DNA from: Poindextera sp036272595
GTDB taxonomy: Bacteria; Pseudomonadota; Alphaproteobacteria; Caulobacterales; Caulobacteraceae
Direction: 5' to 3'
Assembly (NCBI GenBank): GCA_036272595.1
Contig: DATAYM010000076.1
Coordinates: 1 to 64,000 of the forward strand
Length of the DNA: 64,000 nucleotides
In this document: positions 44,769 through 52,781 of the stretch, in pieces
Numbering within the stretch: position 1 is the first letter of the stretch
How the letters are laid out: every line of letters begins with the position of its first letter
Made by a program: the position numbers and the translations under genes
Notes under the pieces: model-generated
What the model was told of the DNA's origin: nothing
What the model saw: only the letters and a program-made list of their open reading frames with translations
The model's database searches: none

Positions 44769-46436
44769 ATGTACGACATCCTGATCAGGGGCGGACTGGT
44801 GGTCGACGGCTCGGGCGCGCCCGGCTACGCGGCCGATGTCGCGGTCAAGGACGGCCGCATCGCCGCCGTCGGCGCGGGCCTGGCCGGCGAGGCGCGGCGG
44901 GTGGTCGAGGCGCGGGGCCGGGTGGTGGCGCCAGGCTTCATCGATCCGCACACCCATTTCGACGTGCAGCTTTTGTGGGACGGCGCGGCGCGGCCGGCGC
45001 TGGAGCACGGCATCACCTCCATCGTGCCGGGCAACTGCTCGCTGTCGCTGGCCCCGCTCAAGGCCGGCGACCGCGCCGCCCTGATCGGCATGTTCCAGCA
45101 GATCGAGGAGCTGCCGCCCGAGGCCTTCACCGAGGCCTTCGAATGGACCTGGGAGGACTTCGCCGGCTACCGCGCGGCGCTGGAAAGGAGGCTGGCCATC
45201 AATGTCGCGCCGCTGGTCGGCCACAGCGTCATCCGGCTCTGGGTGATGGGCGCCGACGCTCAGGCCCGCGCCGCGCGGCCGGACGAGATCGCCGCCATGC
45301 AGGAGCTGCTGCGCGAGTGCCTGCGCGCCGGCGCCGTCGGTCTTTCGACCAGCTTCGTCGACGTCGACGAAAAGGCCCGGCCGGTGCCCAGCCGCTTCGC
45401 CCAGTTCGACGAACTGGATGGCCTCTGCGCCGTGCTCGGCGAGTTCGGCCGCATGCTGCAGATCGTGCCGGAGTTCTACGATGTCGACATCACCATCGCC
45501 CGCATCGACCAGCTGGCCGAGCTGTCGCTGAAGCACGACATTCCGACCACCTTCTCGCCGGTGTTCGACAGCCACCTGACGCCCGAGGCGGCGCCGCGCC
45601 AGCTGGCCAGGGTGGCCGAGCAGTTCGCCCGCGGCGCGCGCGTCTGGCCGCAGATGCAGACCCGGCCGATCGACATCAGCTTCTCGCTCCTGCGCCCCAG
45701 CCTGTTCTTCGCCCGCCTGCCCACCTGGATGCGGGTGCTGCGCCTGCCGCTGGACGAGCGGATCGCGGCGCTGCGGGACCCGGAGACCGCCGACCGGCTG
45801 GTGGCCGATGTCGGACCCGACGGGGGGACGGGGCTGATGGGCGACCTGATCGTCCGCGGCGGCGACGCCGCGCCGGCGGCGCTGGCCGGCCGCACGCTCG
45901 GTGAGATCGCCGCCGAGCGCGGCGAGGTCCCGGCGCGCACCCTGATCACCCTGTCGCTGGAGCACGGCCTGGACGTCGCCCTCCTGGCCGCCAACCGCGG
46001 CCACGACCGCAGCGACCGCATCGGTCCGATGCTGGCCAACCCGCTGGTGCATATCGGCGCCAGCGACGGCGGCGCCCACATCGCCTCCTTCGCCACCTAT
46101 GGCGACACCGGCTTCCTGTTCAGCGAGTTCGTGCGCAAGGCCGGCGTGCTCAGCCTCGAAGGCGCGGTCAAGAAGATCACCGCCGACACCGCCGCCATCT
46201 GGGGCTTCAAGGATCGCGGCGCCCTGCGCGAAGGCTACGCGGCCGACATCGTGGTTTTCGACGCCGACACCATCGGCCGCGGCGAGGAGCGGCCGGTGTT
46301 CGACATGCCTGGCGACGGCATGCGCTATGTCCGCGACTCCATCGGCGTCGACACCGTCCTGGTCAACGGCCAGGTCGCCTGGGTCAACGGCGCCTACACC
46401 GACGCCACCGCCGGCGAGATCTGCGGCATCGGCTAG
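44769..46436 (+). CDS. N-acyl-D-amino-acid deacylase family amidohydrolase
   Basis: A 555-residue amidohydrolase of the D-aminoacylase group, which frees D-amino acids from their N-acyl forms. It begins MYDILIRGGLVVDGSGAPG; metal ligands are in GFIDPHTHFDVQ, the family cysteine in PGNCSLSLAP, and the catalytic Asp in IGASDGGAHIASFATYGD. The usual lysine or carboxylate bridge region was not located with certainty. Two start codons, 44751 and 44769, both have ribosome-binding sites that look like copies of each other (GGAGACTTTGAGC and GGGGACTTTGAC); the second matches the family start. The dispersed repeat follows the stop codon. Confidence 0.88.
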   Translation: MYDILIRGGLVVDGSGAPGYAADVAVKDGRIAAVGAGLAGEARRVVEARGRVVAPGFIDPHTHFDVQLLWDGAARPALEHGITSIVPGNCSLSLAPLKAGDRAALIGMFQQIEELPPEAFTEAFEWTWEDFAGYRAALERRLAINVAPLVGHSVIRLWVMGADAQARAARPDEIAAMQELLRECLRAGAVGLSTSFVDVDEKARPVPSRFAQFDELDGLCAVLGEFGRMLQIVPEFYDVDITIARIDQLAELSLKHDIPTTFSPVFDSHLTPEAAPRQLARVAEQFARGARVWPQMQTRPIDISFSLLRPSLFFARLPTWMRVLRLPLDERIAALRDPETADRLVADVGPDGGTGLMGDLIVRGGDAAPAALAGRTLGEIAAERGEVPARTLITLSLEHGLDVALLAANRGHDRSDRIGPMLANPLVHIGASDGGAHIASFATYGDTGFLFSEFVRKAGVLSLEGAVKKITADTAAIWGFKDRGALREGYAADIVVFDADTIGRGEERPVFDMPGDGMRYVRDSIGVDTVLVNGQVAWVNGAYTDATAGEICGIG

Positions 46437-46464
46437 GGCGAGGGGCGAGCCGCCCGCCTTTTTC

Positions 46465-46563
46465 CGTCATGGCCCGGCTTGTCCGGGCCACCCATGGTCA
46501 CCGTCTTTGATCAGGTGTTCATGGGTCCCCCGCATTTCGCTTCGCTCCAGCGGGGGATGACGG
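46465..46563 (+). repeat. Dispersed double-hairpin repeat, copy B
   Basis: Same layout as copy A: GGCCCGG-cttgt-CCGGGCC hairpin, CCATGGTCACCG, then TTCATGGGT and a CCCCCGC/GCGGGGG hairpin, ending GATGACGGTGGTTTT. The first stem has compensating changes against copy A (the added G-C pair is present on both sides). It starts 29 bases after the D-aminoacylase stop codon. Confidence 0.85.
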
Positions 46564-46627
46564 TGGTTTTGCGGCGATCGCGCGGCCTATGCTTGAGCGT
46601 TCCCGAAGCAAGCGGAAGACGGACATC

Positions 46628-47356
46628 ATGACCCTGAAATCCAAGCGCGTCGTCGTCATCGGCGGAACCTCCGGCATCGGTTTCGCGGTGGCGCAAGGGG
46701 CGCTGGCGCAGGGGGCCGAGGTGGTGGTCGGCTCCAGCCGGCCGGCCAATGTCGAGGCGGCTGTCGCGCGGCTGGGCGCCGGCGCTCAGGGCCATGCGGT
46801 GAACGTCCGCGACGAGGCGGACGTGGCGGCCTTCTTCGAGCGGGTCGGGTCGTTCGACCACCTGGCCTTCACCGCCGGCGACTGGGGAAACTGGGGCGCC
46901 GCCAGCCGGCTGGCCGATACCGATCTGGAGGCGGCCAAGGACCGCTCGGCCGTTCGCTACTGGGGCGCCATCGCGGCGGTCAAGCACGGCTCCAGGACCA
47001 TCGCCGCGGACGGCTCGATCACCCTGACCAACGGCACGGTGGCCCACCGCCCGCGCAAGGGCAGCCCCTTGAGCACCGCCTCGGCCGGCGCGACCGAGTT
47101 CCTGGTCCGCGGTCTGGCGGTGGACCTCGCGCCCGTGCGCGTCAACGGCGTCTGCCCGGCGATGATCCGCACCGACGTCTGGAACAGCATCCTGCAGGAG
47201 AGCGGCGAAGAGGCGTTCAAGCGCATGACCGCCCGCCAGCCCATCCCGCGCATCGGCGAGCCGGCGGAGGTGGCCGAGGCCTATCTCTATCTGATGCGCG
47301 GAACCTACACGACCGGCCAGATCCTGGTGGTGGACGGCGGAACGACCCTGGTCTGA
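46628..47356 (+). CDS. SDR-family protein lacking the catalytic Tyr and Lys
   Basis: A 242-residue protein with a clear short-chain dehydrogenase fold. The cofactor motif VVVIGGTSGIGFAVAQGAL is intact (residues 8-26). In the catalytic region it reads PLSTASAGATEFLVRGLAVDLAPVRVNG where active members have Y-x-A-S-K before the helix: Tyr is replaced by Ser and Lys by Ala. The NNAG motif is TAGDWGN. The C-terminal GQILVVDGGTTLV is normal. It may bind NAD(P)H without ordinary dehydrogenase chemistry. The ATG at 46628 has GGAAG upstream. It is convergent with the lipoprotein gene. Confidence 0.85.
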   Translation: MTLKSKRVVVIGGTSGIGFAVAQGALAQGAEVVVGSSRPANVEAAVARLGAGAQGHAVNVRDEADVAAFFERVGSFDHLAFTAGDWGNWGAASRLADTDLEAAKDRSAVRYWGAIAAVKHGSRTIAADGSITLTNGTVAHRPRKGSPLSTASAGATEFLVRGLAVDLAPVRVNGVCPAMIRTDVWNSILQESGEEAFKRMTARQPIPRIGEPAEVAEAYLYLMRGTYTTGQILVVDGGTTLV

Positions 47357-47376
47357 GCGGGACGGGGCGTCGCGGA

Positions 47377-47667
47377 TCAGCCGGTGATCCGCACCGTCGC
47401 GCCCTTCAGATAGCTCATGCAGACCACGCCCTTGACCCGCCGGCCGCTCAGGTTGCGGGCCCAGAACTTGTAGTAGATGTGGTCGCTCTTGCCGCAGCTG
47501 ATGCCGAACAGGGTGCGCACCAGATGCACGTCCGCCAGGTTCAGCGCCTCGACGCTGGCCCTGGCGCGATTGCCGGCGGACGGCCAGACATAGCCGCAGG
47601 AGGCCAGGCCCAGCGAGGCCGCCGCCACCGCGATCAGCGCCAGCGGTCGGACGCGCCGGCCGCTCAC
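47377..47667 (-). CDS. Hypothetical lipoprotein
   Basis: A 96-residue protein with a lipoprotein signal: basic start MSGRRVRP, hydrophobic stretch, and lipobox LGLASC (Cys24). The mature part has further cysteines in GISCGKSDH and VVCMSYLKG and aromatic residues (IYYKFWARN). I do not recognise a family. Its ATG overlaps the stop of the DUF4097 gene by four bases, so the two are translationally coupled. Gene order on the minus strand is RHH protein, DUF4097 protein, lipoprotein. Confidence 0.65.
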   Translation of the reverse strand: MSGRRVRPLALIAVAAASLGLASCGYVWPSAGNRARASVEALNLADVHLVRTLFGISCGKSDHIYYKFWARNLSGRRVKGVVCMSYLKGATVRITG

Positions 47668-48521
47668 GCCCGCGCCACGTCCACATTGCCGCTCATGGTG
47701 CTGAGGACCAGCTCCACGCGCTTTTCGCCGTCGGCGGGCGCGTCGGCCTCCCGCAGCTCGGAGTTCACCCGGCCGCTCATGGTCGAGATGTCCAGCAGCG
47801 CGGCCGAGCCCGAGGCGACGCCGACGCAGATGCGCCCGGACAGGGTCTTGGCGCGCACCCGGCCGTGGTCGGCGCGGCGCACCTGGATGCTGCCCGAGGC
47901 GGCGAAGGCCTCCAGCCCGTCGCCGGCCTGGCCGATCTCGATATTGCCGGAAGCGGTGGTGAGCGTGGCCTCGCCGGCGACCTCGGCCAGTTCGGCGTGA
48001 CCCGAGCCGGTGACGATGCGCGCATTGGCGCCCACCTTGCCGACGCTGATCCGGCCGCTGCCGGTCTTGGCGTCCACCGACCCGGCCGACCCGGCGATGA
48101 CGATGTCGCCCGATCCGGTATGGGCGCGCGCCTCGGCGCAGTGGTCCAGCTGGATCAGGCCCGAGCCCGAGGCGGCGTTGACGTCGCCCAGCCGCCCGAT
48201 GGTCTCGACGCGGCCGGAGCCGGTCGAGAGCTTGACGGCGCTGGCCAGGGGCGCGTGGATCACCGCGTCGATCGAGCCGCCCATGCCGAACAGCATCAGC
48301 CGCTGCCTGTGCACCTTGACCAGGATGTCGTCGCCGTTCCGGGCGATCTCGGCCTCGGCGATCCAGGCGCGGGCGGTGGAGTCGCCGTGACGGGCGGTCA
48401 GCTCGATGCGCGTGACGGCCGTCTCCTCGGCCAGCACCTTGATCCGGCCCTTCGGAATGTCGACGCGCAGGCGGATCGGCGCCGGCGTCTCGAAGGTCTC
48501 CATGCGTCGGTCAGCGGTCAT
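47664..48521 (-). CDS. DUF4097-type beta-helical repeat protein
   Basis: A 285-residue protein made of many short strands with repeated TGSG, ASGS and MSGR turns, typical of DUF4097 (putative adhesin, right-handed beta-helix-like). Examples are LSTGSGRVETI, AASGSGLIQLD, HTGSGDIVIAG, KTGSGRISVG, TASGNIEIG, TLSGRICVG and TMSGRVNSEL. There is no signal peptide, so the protein is likely cytosolic or exported by an unseen route. The function is unknown. The ATG at 48521 has AAAGG upstream. It lies 36 bases after the RHH gene and overlaps the lipoprotein gene, so the three probably share one promoter at the 27-bp palindrome. Confidence 0.8.
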   Translation of the reverse strand: MTADRRMETFETPAPIRLRVDIPKGRIKVLAEETAVTRIELTARHGDSTARAWIAEAEIARNGDDILVKVHRQRLMLFGMGGSIDAVIHAPLASAVKLSTGSGRVETIGRLGDVNAASGSGLIQLDHCAEARAHTGSGDIVIAGSAGSVDAKTGSGRISVGKVGANARIVTGSGHAELAEVAGEATLTTASGNIEIGQAGDGLEAFAASGSIQVRRADHGRVRAKTLSGRICVGVASGSAALLDISTMSGRVNSELREADAPADGEKRVELVLSTMSGNVDVARA

Positions 48522-48557
48522 CGGGTTCGGCCTTTCTGATGCAGGCGTGGGCCAGGC

Positions 48558-49046
48558 TCATCGCGCCCACCCCTGGACGCGCCGGCCGGGCATGCCGTGC
48601 CGGTGGGGTTCGGAGGGCGGAGGCCCGTCCGCGGCGGCGGCCGCGGCGCGGGCGGCGGCGACCAGCCAGGTGTTGAGCGACTGCCCGCGCCGCGCGGCCA
48701 GCACCTCGGCGCGGGCCTTCAGCGCCTCGGGCAGGCGAAGGGTGATGCGGGCGGTGGATTCGCCGTCCTCGGGCTCGAACGCCGGCTCGGCGGCCGGCGT
48801 TGCGGGCGCGCCGGCGAGCAGGAAGGCGGGCTCGCGGCCGACCAGGCGAACCTCGACGGTCATGCCCGGCGCGGCCTCGCTGATCTCGGCGGCGGCCTGG
48901 GAGAGCGCCTCCATCAGCACCAGCCGCATGGAGGGTTCGAGCACGTTCAGCAGCCGCTCGGCCGCCGACCAGACGTCCTCGCCGCCCAGTTCGGCGGCGC
49001 GGCACAGGTCGTGGCGCAGGGTCTCGACAAGGCGTGTGGTGTCCAT
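48558..49046 (-). CDS. Ribbon-helix-helix/HicB-like regulator
   Basis: A 162-residue protein with an unrecognised N-terminal half (residues 1-75, MDTTRLVETLRHDLCRAAELGG onward) and a ribbon-helix-helix segment at about 99-138: ARITLRLPEALKARAEVLAARRGQSLNTWLVAAARAA. This is the HicB/CopG-type DNA-binding fold. The tail is Pro/Gly-rich. The ATG at 49046 lies eight bases downstream of a perfect 27-bp palindrome, which is the obvious candidate for its own operator. No toxin gene is adjacent, so despite the antitoxin-like fold it is more likely a regulator of the DUF4097-lipoprotein pair. An in-frame ATG at 49058 is inside the palindrome. Confidence 0.7.
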   Translation of the reverse strand: MDTTRLVETLRHDLCRAAELGGEDVWSAAERLLNVLEPSMRLVLMEALSQAAAEISEAAPGMTVEVRLVGREPAFLLAGAPATPAAEPAFEPEDGESTARITLRLPEALKARAEVLAARRGQSLNTWLVAAARAAAAAADGPPPSEPHRHGMPGRRVQGWAR

Positions 49047-49053
49047 GCGCACC

Positions 49054-49080
49054 ACCATGACACCATAATGGTGTCATGGT
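49054..49080. promoter_or_regulatory. Perfect 27-bp palindrome, candidate RHH operator
   Basis: The arms ACCATGACACCAT (49054-49066) and ATGGTGTCATGGT (49068-49080) are exact inverted copies around one central A. The right end (on the minus strand) is eight bases before the ATG of the ribbon-helix-helix gene, where a bound protein would block both transcription start and ribosome access. Within each arm the word ATGACACC/GGTGTCAT stands out, as expected for an RHH dimer pair. Confidence 0.75.
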
Positions 49081-49145
49081 CAAGAGGGCTGCGGTCGAGA
49101 CCTCCGCCAGAGAGTTCCGTCATCTCGCAGCGGTCGTCGCGAAAA

Positions 49146-49291
49146 GCCCCTTCCCCCTCGCGGGGAAGGGGTTGGGGATGGGGGCGCCGGCGCAAAGCTC
49201 ACCTTATTTCGCTGATATAAGTTGACCGCGCGACTACCCGAGAGGCGGCGCTGCACCCCCACCCCTAACCCCTCCCCGCAAGGGGGAGGGG
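49146..49291. repeat. Paired inverted C-rich repeats in a gene-free gap
   Basis: Two inverted copies, GCCCCTTCCCCCTCGCGGGG and following bases (49146-49186) and CACCCCCACCCCTAACCCCT and following bases (49254-49291), each hold an inner hairpin (CCCCTC-gc-GGGGAAGGGG and CCCCTCCCC-gcaa-GGGGGAGGGG). They resemble in design the pair at 35.3 kb. The whole gap 49081-49408 has no convincing gene; it lies between the RHH cassette promoter and the end of the second D-aminoacylase gene. Confidence 0.75.
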
Positions 49292-49408
49292 AATTGCGCA
49301 TCAGCAGCTGGCCGAGGCAAAGGACCGCTGGGGCGGCTTGTTGGAAGCGCGGCCGATCTGGCGAGGGGTGAATCGACCAGCCCAAACGGAGAGGGAAGGG
49401 CCCGGAGT

Positions 49409-51043
49409 TTACGCCCCCAGCCGCAGCACCATGCCCGCCCGCGCGCCCGTCGACTGGTCGTCGCGCACATTGACCTGGCCGTTCACCAGCGTTGCCTTGT
49501 AGCCGCGCGCCCGCTGGGTGAAGTGCGGCGCGCCGCCCGGGAAGTTGTGCACGATCTGCGGCTGCAGCTGGGTGACGCGGTCGAAATCGAACACGTTGAC
49601 GTCCGCCCGCTGGCCGACCTTCAGGGTCCCGCGGTCCTTGAGGCCCATCACCCGGGCCGCGTCGGAGGTCATCTTCCGGATGCCCTCCGGCAGGCTGTAG
49701 ACCTGCCGTTCCTTGATCCAGTATTTCAACACGAAGGTCGCCCAGTCGGCGTCGATGATCTGCGACACGTGGGCGCCGGCGTCGCCGAGGCTGGGCAGCA
49801 CGTGGTCGGAATGGCGGAACAGGTCGCCCAGCTCGTCCATGTCCTGGCAGAACAGCCGGTAGTTGAACAGCGCCCGCCCGTCGGTTTCGCGCGACAGCCG
49901 CAGGAAGAAGGCGACGAAGCTCTCGTCGCTGGCCGCCAGCGCGTCCCGGACGCTGCGGTCGCGCGGCGCGGTCAGGTTCGGGGTCTCCCCGTCGCCGATA
50001 TAGTAGGTGTGCTCCAGCGGCAGGCGGCTTTCGCCCTCCGCGATCAGCCGCGCGGCCAGGTCGGGGTCCCCGATCGCGGCGACCCGGCCCTTCAGGTCCA
50101 GCGCCCGCACCTTGTCCCAGGCCTCGCCGCGGAACGGCAGGCCGCACTGCAGGCCGAACATGAAGCCGGTGCCCTTGACCTGACAGAGGGCGGTGACGTC
50201 GCGGCCCTCGATCAGCGTCTCCAGCCCCTCCGCCGCCTTGCGGCCGGCGCCCTTGTCGGAGCCGACGGCGTAGGAGAACAGCACCCGCGCGCCGGCCTGG
50301 TCGGCCAGCGCTTTCAGGACGTCGCCGGCCGCGCCGACCGCCTGCATGACGCCGCCGCGCGCGGTCACCGCCTTGCCGATCTCCACCAGCTCGGCCGGGT
50401 CGGCGAAGGTGCCGGGAATCGAGCGGCCGTCGGGGGCCCTGTGCGGCGCGAACCGGTTGGTGGAGAAGCCGACCGCGCCAGCGTCCAGCGCCGCGCCGAC
50501 CAGGGCGGCCATCTGGCCGATCTCGGCCTCGCTGGCCGGGTCCGCGAACGAACGCTCGCCCATGACGTAGTAGCGGACGGCGCTGTGGCCGACCAGGCCG
50601 GCCAGGTTCAGCCCGGGTTTCAGGGTCTCGATGGTCGCCAGATAGTCGCCATAGCTTTCCCAGGTCCACGGCAGGCCGCTCAGGATCGCCTGGCGCGGGA
50701 TGTCCTCGACCGACTCCATCATGCCGGCCAGGAACTCGCGGTCGGCGGGCTTGCAGGGCGCGAAGGTCACGCCGCAATTGCCCATCAGCGCCGTGGTGAC
50801 GCCGTGCCAGCTGATCGGCGTCAGGTCCGGGTCCCAGCCGACCTGGGCGTCCAGGTGGGTGTGCAGGTCGATGAAGCCGGGCGAGACGGTCAGGCCGTCG
50901 GCGTCGATCTCCTCGGTTCCGCGCTCGGTGATCTTGCCGATCTCGGCGATGCGGCCGCCGGTGACGCCGAGGTCGGCGCGGAAAGGCTCGGCCCCCGTGC
51001 CGTCGACGATGTCGCCGCCGCGAATGACGATGTCATGGGCCAT
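49409..51043 (-). CDS. N-acyl-D-amino-acid deacylase family amidohydrolase (second copy)
   Basis: A 544-residue amidohydrolase related to the gene at 44.8 kb. It begins MAHDIVIRGGDIVDGTGAEPF; metal ligands are in GFIDLHTHLDAQ, the family Cys in MGNCGVTFAPCKP, and the catalytic Asp in PSLGDAGAHVSQIIDADW. HTYYIGDGETPNL and WIKERQVYSLPEGIRKMTSDAARVMGL are typical of the branch often labelled D-aminoacylase or N-acyl-D-glutamate deacylase. The ATG at 51043 follows AGAGGAA. It is divergent from a TetR gene across 110 bases, which suggests local control. The substrate is not assignable by sequence alone. Confidence 0.87.
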   Translation of the reverse strand: MAHDIVIRGGDIVDGTGAEPFRADLGVTGGRIAEIGKITERGTEEIDADGLTVSPGFIDLHTHLDAQVGWDPDLTPISWHGVTTALMGNCGVTFAPCKPADREFLAGMMESVEDIPRQAILSGLPWTWESYGDYLATIETLKPGLNLAGLVGHSAVRYYVMGERSFADPASEAEIGQMAALVGAALDAGAVGFSTNRFAPHRAPDGRSIPGTFADPAELVEIGKAVTARGGVMQAVGAAGDVLKALADQAGARVLFSYAVGSDKGAGRKAAEGLETLIEGRDVTALCQVKGTGFMFGLQCGLPFRGEAWDKVRALDLKGRVAAIGDPDLAARLIAEGESRLPLEHTYYIGDGETPNLTAPRDRSVRDALAASDESFVAFFLRLSRETDGRALFNYRLFCQDMDELGDLFRHSDHVLPSLGDAGAHVSQIIDADWATFVLKYWIKERQVYSLPEGIRKMTSDAARVMGLKDRGTLKVGQRADVNVFDFDRVTQLQPQIVHNFPGGAPHFTQRARGYKATLVNGQVNVRDDQSTGARAGMVLRLGA

Positions 51044-51153
51044 GATGCGTTCCTCTTCCCTTAGGCGACCGCCGCCGGCCGCGCCGGCCCGTTTGCCGAA
51101 CGGGGCTGATTTCCAGTACAGGTTACGATTATCGTCCGTCAGCAAAAAGCGCC

Positions 51154-51822
51154 ATGAGCAGACGCGAAGACGCCAAGGCCGAGCGCCGCCACCGCATCGT
51201 CACCGCCGCCCGCGACCTGATCCGCGAGACCGGCGACACCGGCCTGTCCATGCGCGCCATCGCCGCCCGCGCCGGCGTCAGCCTGTCGACGCCCTACAAC
51301 CTGTTCGGCTCCAAGCAGGCCATCCTGCTGGCGGTGCTGGAAGACATCCGCGACTTCAATGAGCGCTTCGCCCGCCTGCGCTCGGACGACCCTGTCGAGC
51401 GCATCTTCCAGGCTCTTTCCATGTCGATCCGCTACTATGTCGAGGATCCGGACTTCTACCGCACCCTCTGGACCGGGGTGTTCGACATGAGCGGCAAGGA
51501 GGTGCGCTCCGCGCTCGCCGCCCCCGAACGCGACGCCTTCTGGCTCTCCCTGGTCAATGCCGCGGCGGCTGAAGGCGCGCTGGCGCCCGGCATCGACACC
51601 CGCCTGCTGTTCCGCAGCCTCGACCTCACCTTCGCCGCGGTGATGCTGAACTGGGTCCTGGGCGCCCTCAGCCTCGACCAACTCGAACCCACCGCCGCCC
51701 TCGGCTACGCCCTGACCCTGCGCGGCGCGGCGTCGCCGGCGTGGCGGGAGCGGCTGGGGCCGAGGATCGCTGAGGCGCAGGAGCGGCTGCTGACGCTGAG
51801 CCGGAGCGCCGCCGCGGCCTGA
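51154..51822 (+). CDS. TetR-family transcriptional regulator
   Basis: A 222-residue regulator. The DNA-binding domain is near the N-terminus: HRIVTAARDLIRETGDTGLSMRAIAARAGVSLSTPYNLFGSKQAILLAVLEDI (helix-turn-helix about residues 36-57). The C-terminal ligand domain has no close named relative that I recognise. The gap to the divergent D-aminoacylase gene contains ACGAT-T-ATCGT (51125-51135), a small dyad that might be its site. Control of the neighbouring amidohydrolase is the simplest reading. Confidence 0.88.
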   Translation: MSRREDAKAERRHRIVTAARDLIRETGDTGLSMRAIAARAGVSLSTPYNLFGSKQAILLAVLEDIRDFNERFARLRSDDPVERIFQALSMSIRYYVEDPDFYRTLWTGVFDMSGKEVRSALAAPERDAFWLSLVNAAAAEGALAPGIDTRLLFRSLDLTFAAVMLNWVLGALSLDQLEPTAALGYALTLRGAASPAWRERLGPRIAEAQERLLTLSRSAAAA

Positions 51823-51991
51823 CGGCGGACACTATCCCGCGCGTTGGAATTCGCTCGAGCCCTAGCCACACATAAATTTACAGCGTATAAAATGAGCCCG
51901 GCCGTGGAAGCGACGAATGGACGGAAATCCGCACATCGATCCATAGTCCTGCCGTTTCGGCGCGAAGCCGGCGGCGAGGTGGGAGGAAACC

Positions 51992-52681
51992 ATGACCATG
52001 CTGGCGGCCGCCGCGGCGGTGTTTGTGCTGATGCATCTCTTGATCTCGGGCACGCCCTTGCGGGACCGGATCACCGCCGTAATCGGCGAAGGCCCCTATA
52101 TGGGCCTGTTCTCGCTCGCCTCGGTCGCCGCCCTGGCCTGGCTGATCATCGCCTTCGCCCATGCGCGGGGCGGACCCGGCGATGCGGTGTTCTGGACCAT
52201 CAATCCGGCGACCCGATACACGGCGATCGTGCTGGCCCTGATCAGCTTCCTGCTCGCCGTCCCGGGGCTTCTGACCAACAGCCCGACACGCGTCGCCGGC
52301 GGTTCCCAGGTCGACAAGCCCTCCGCGATCAGCGGCATGACGCGGATCAGCCGCAATCCGTTCCTGTGGGGCGTGGCCGTCTGGGCGGCGGCGCATCTCC
52401 TGACCAACGGCTCGCTCAGCGCCGTGCTGCTGTTCGGCCCAATGCTGATTCTTGGTCTCGCCGGCCCGCTCAGCATCGACGCCAAGCGGCTGAGGGCGCT
52501 GGGCGAACCCTATCGCAACTTCATGGCCCAGACCTCGAACATCCCGTTCGCCGCGATCGTTCAGGGGCGGCAGACGCTCAAACTGGGTGAGATCTGGTGG
52601 CGGCTGCTCGTGGCGCTGGCCCTATTCGCCTTGACGCTCTGGCTGCACCCAAAACTGTTCGGCGCGAATCCCTTGGGCTAG
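51992..52681 (+). CDS. NnrU family membrane protein
   Basis: A 229-residue integral membrane protein of the NnrU/isoprenylcysteine methyltransferase-like group, first named for a gene near denitrification loci. Hydrophobic helices are at about residues 1-20, 37-58, 76-95, 124-142, 146-160 and 202-220. The family signature GMTRISRNPFLWGVAVWAAAHLLTNG is present near residues 111-136. No denitrification genes are in the window, so that role is not supported here. The ATG at 51992 follows GGGAGGAAA. The 169-base gap before it has an AT-rich patch (TAAATTTACAGCGTATAAAA) that may hold its promoter. Confidence 0.85.
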   Translation: MTMLAAAAAVFVLMHLLISGTPLRDRITAVIGEGPYMGLFSLASVAALAWLIIAFAHARGGPGDAVFWTINPATRYTAIVLALISFLLAVPGLLTNSPTRVAGGSQVDKPSAISGMTRISRNPFLWGVAVWAAAHLLTNGSLSAVLLFGPMLILGLAGPLSIDAKRLRALGEPYRNFMAQTSNIPFAAIVQGRQTLKLGEIWWRLLVALALFALTLWLHPKLFGANPLG

Positions 52682-52781
52682 ACCCGGCGAGCGGCGGCGT
52701 GATGTTCGTCGCGTTACGCCTTGTGGGACGGAACAGGGCGTGGAATGACCTGCGTGGCGCTGCCGCCAGCACGAGTGCGAC

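Noticed and set aside
48558..49046. A HicAB toxin-antitoxin pair
   Set aside because: The RHH segment is HicB/CopG-like, but no HicA-type toxin lies on either side; the neighbours are DUF4097 and a lipoprotein.
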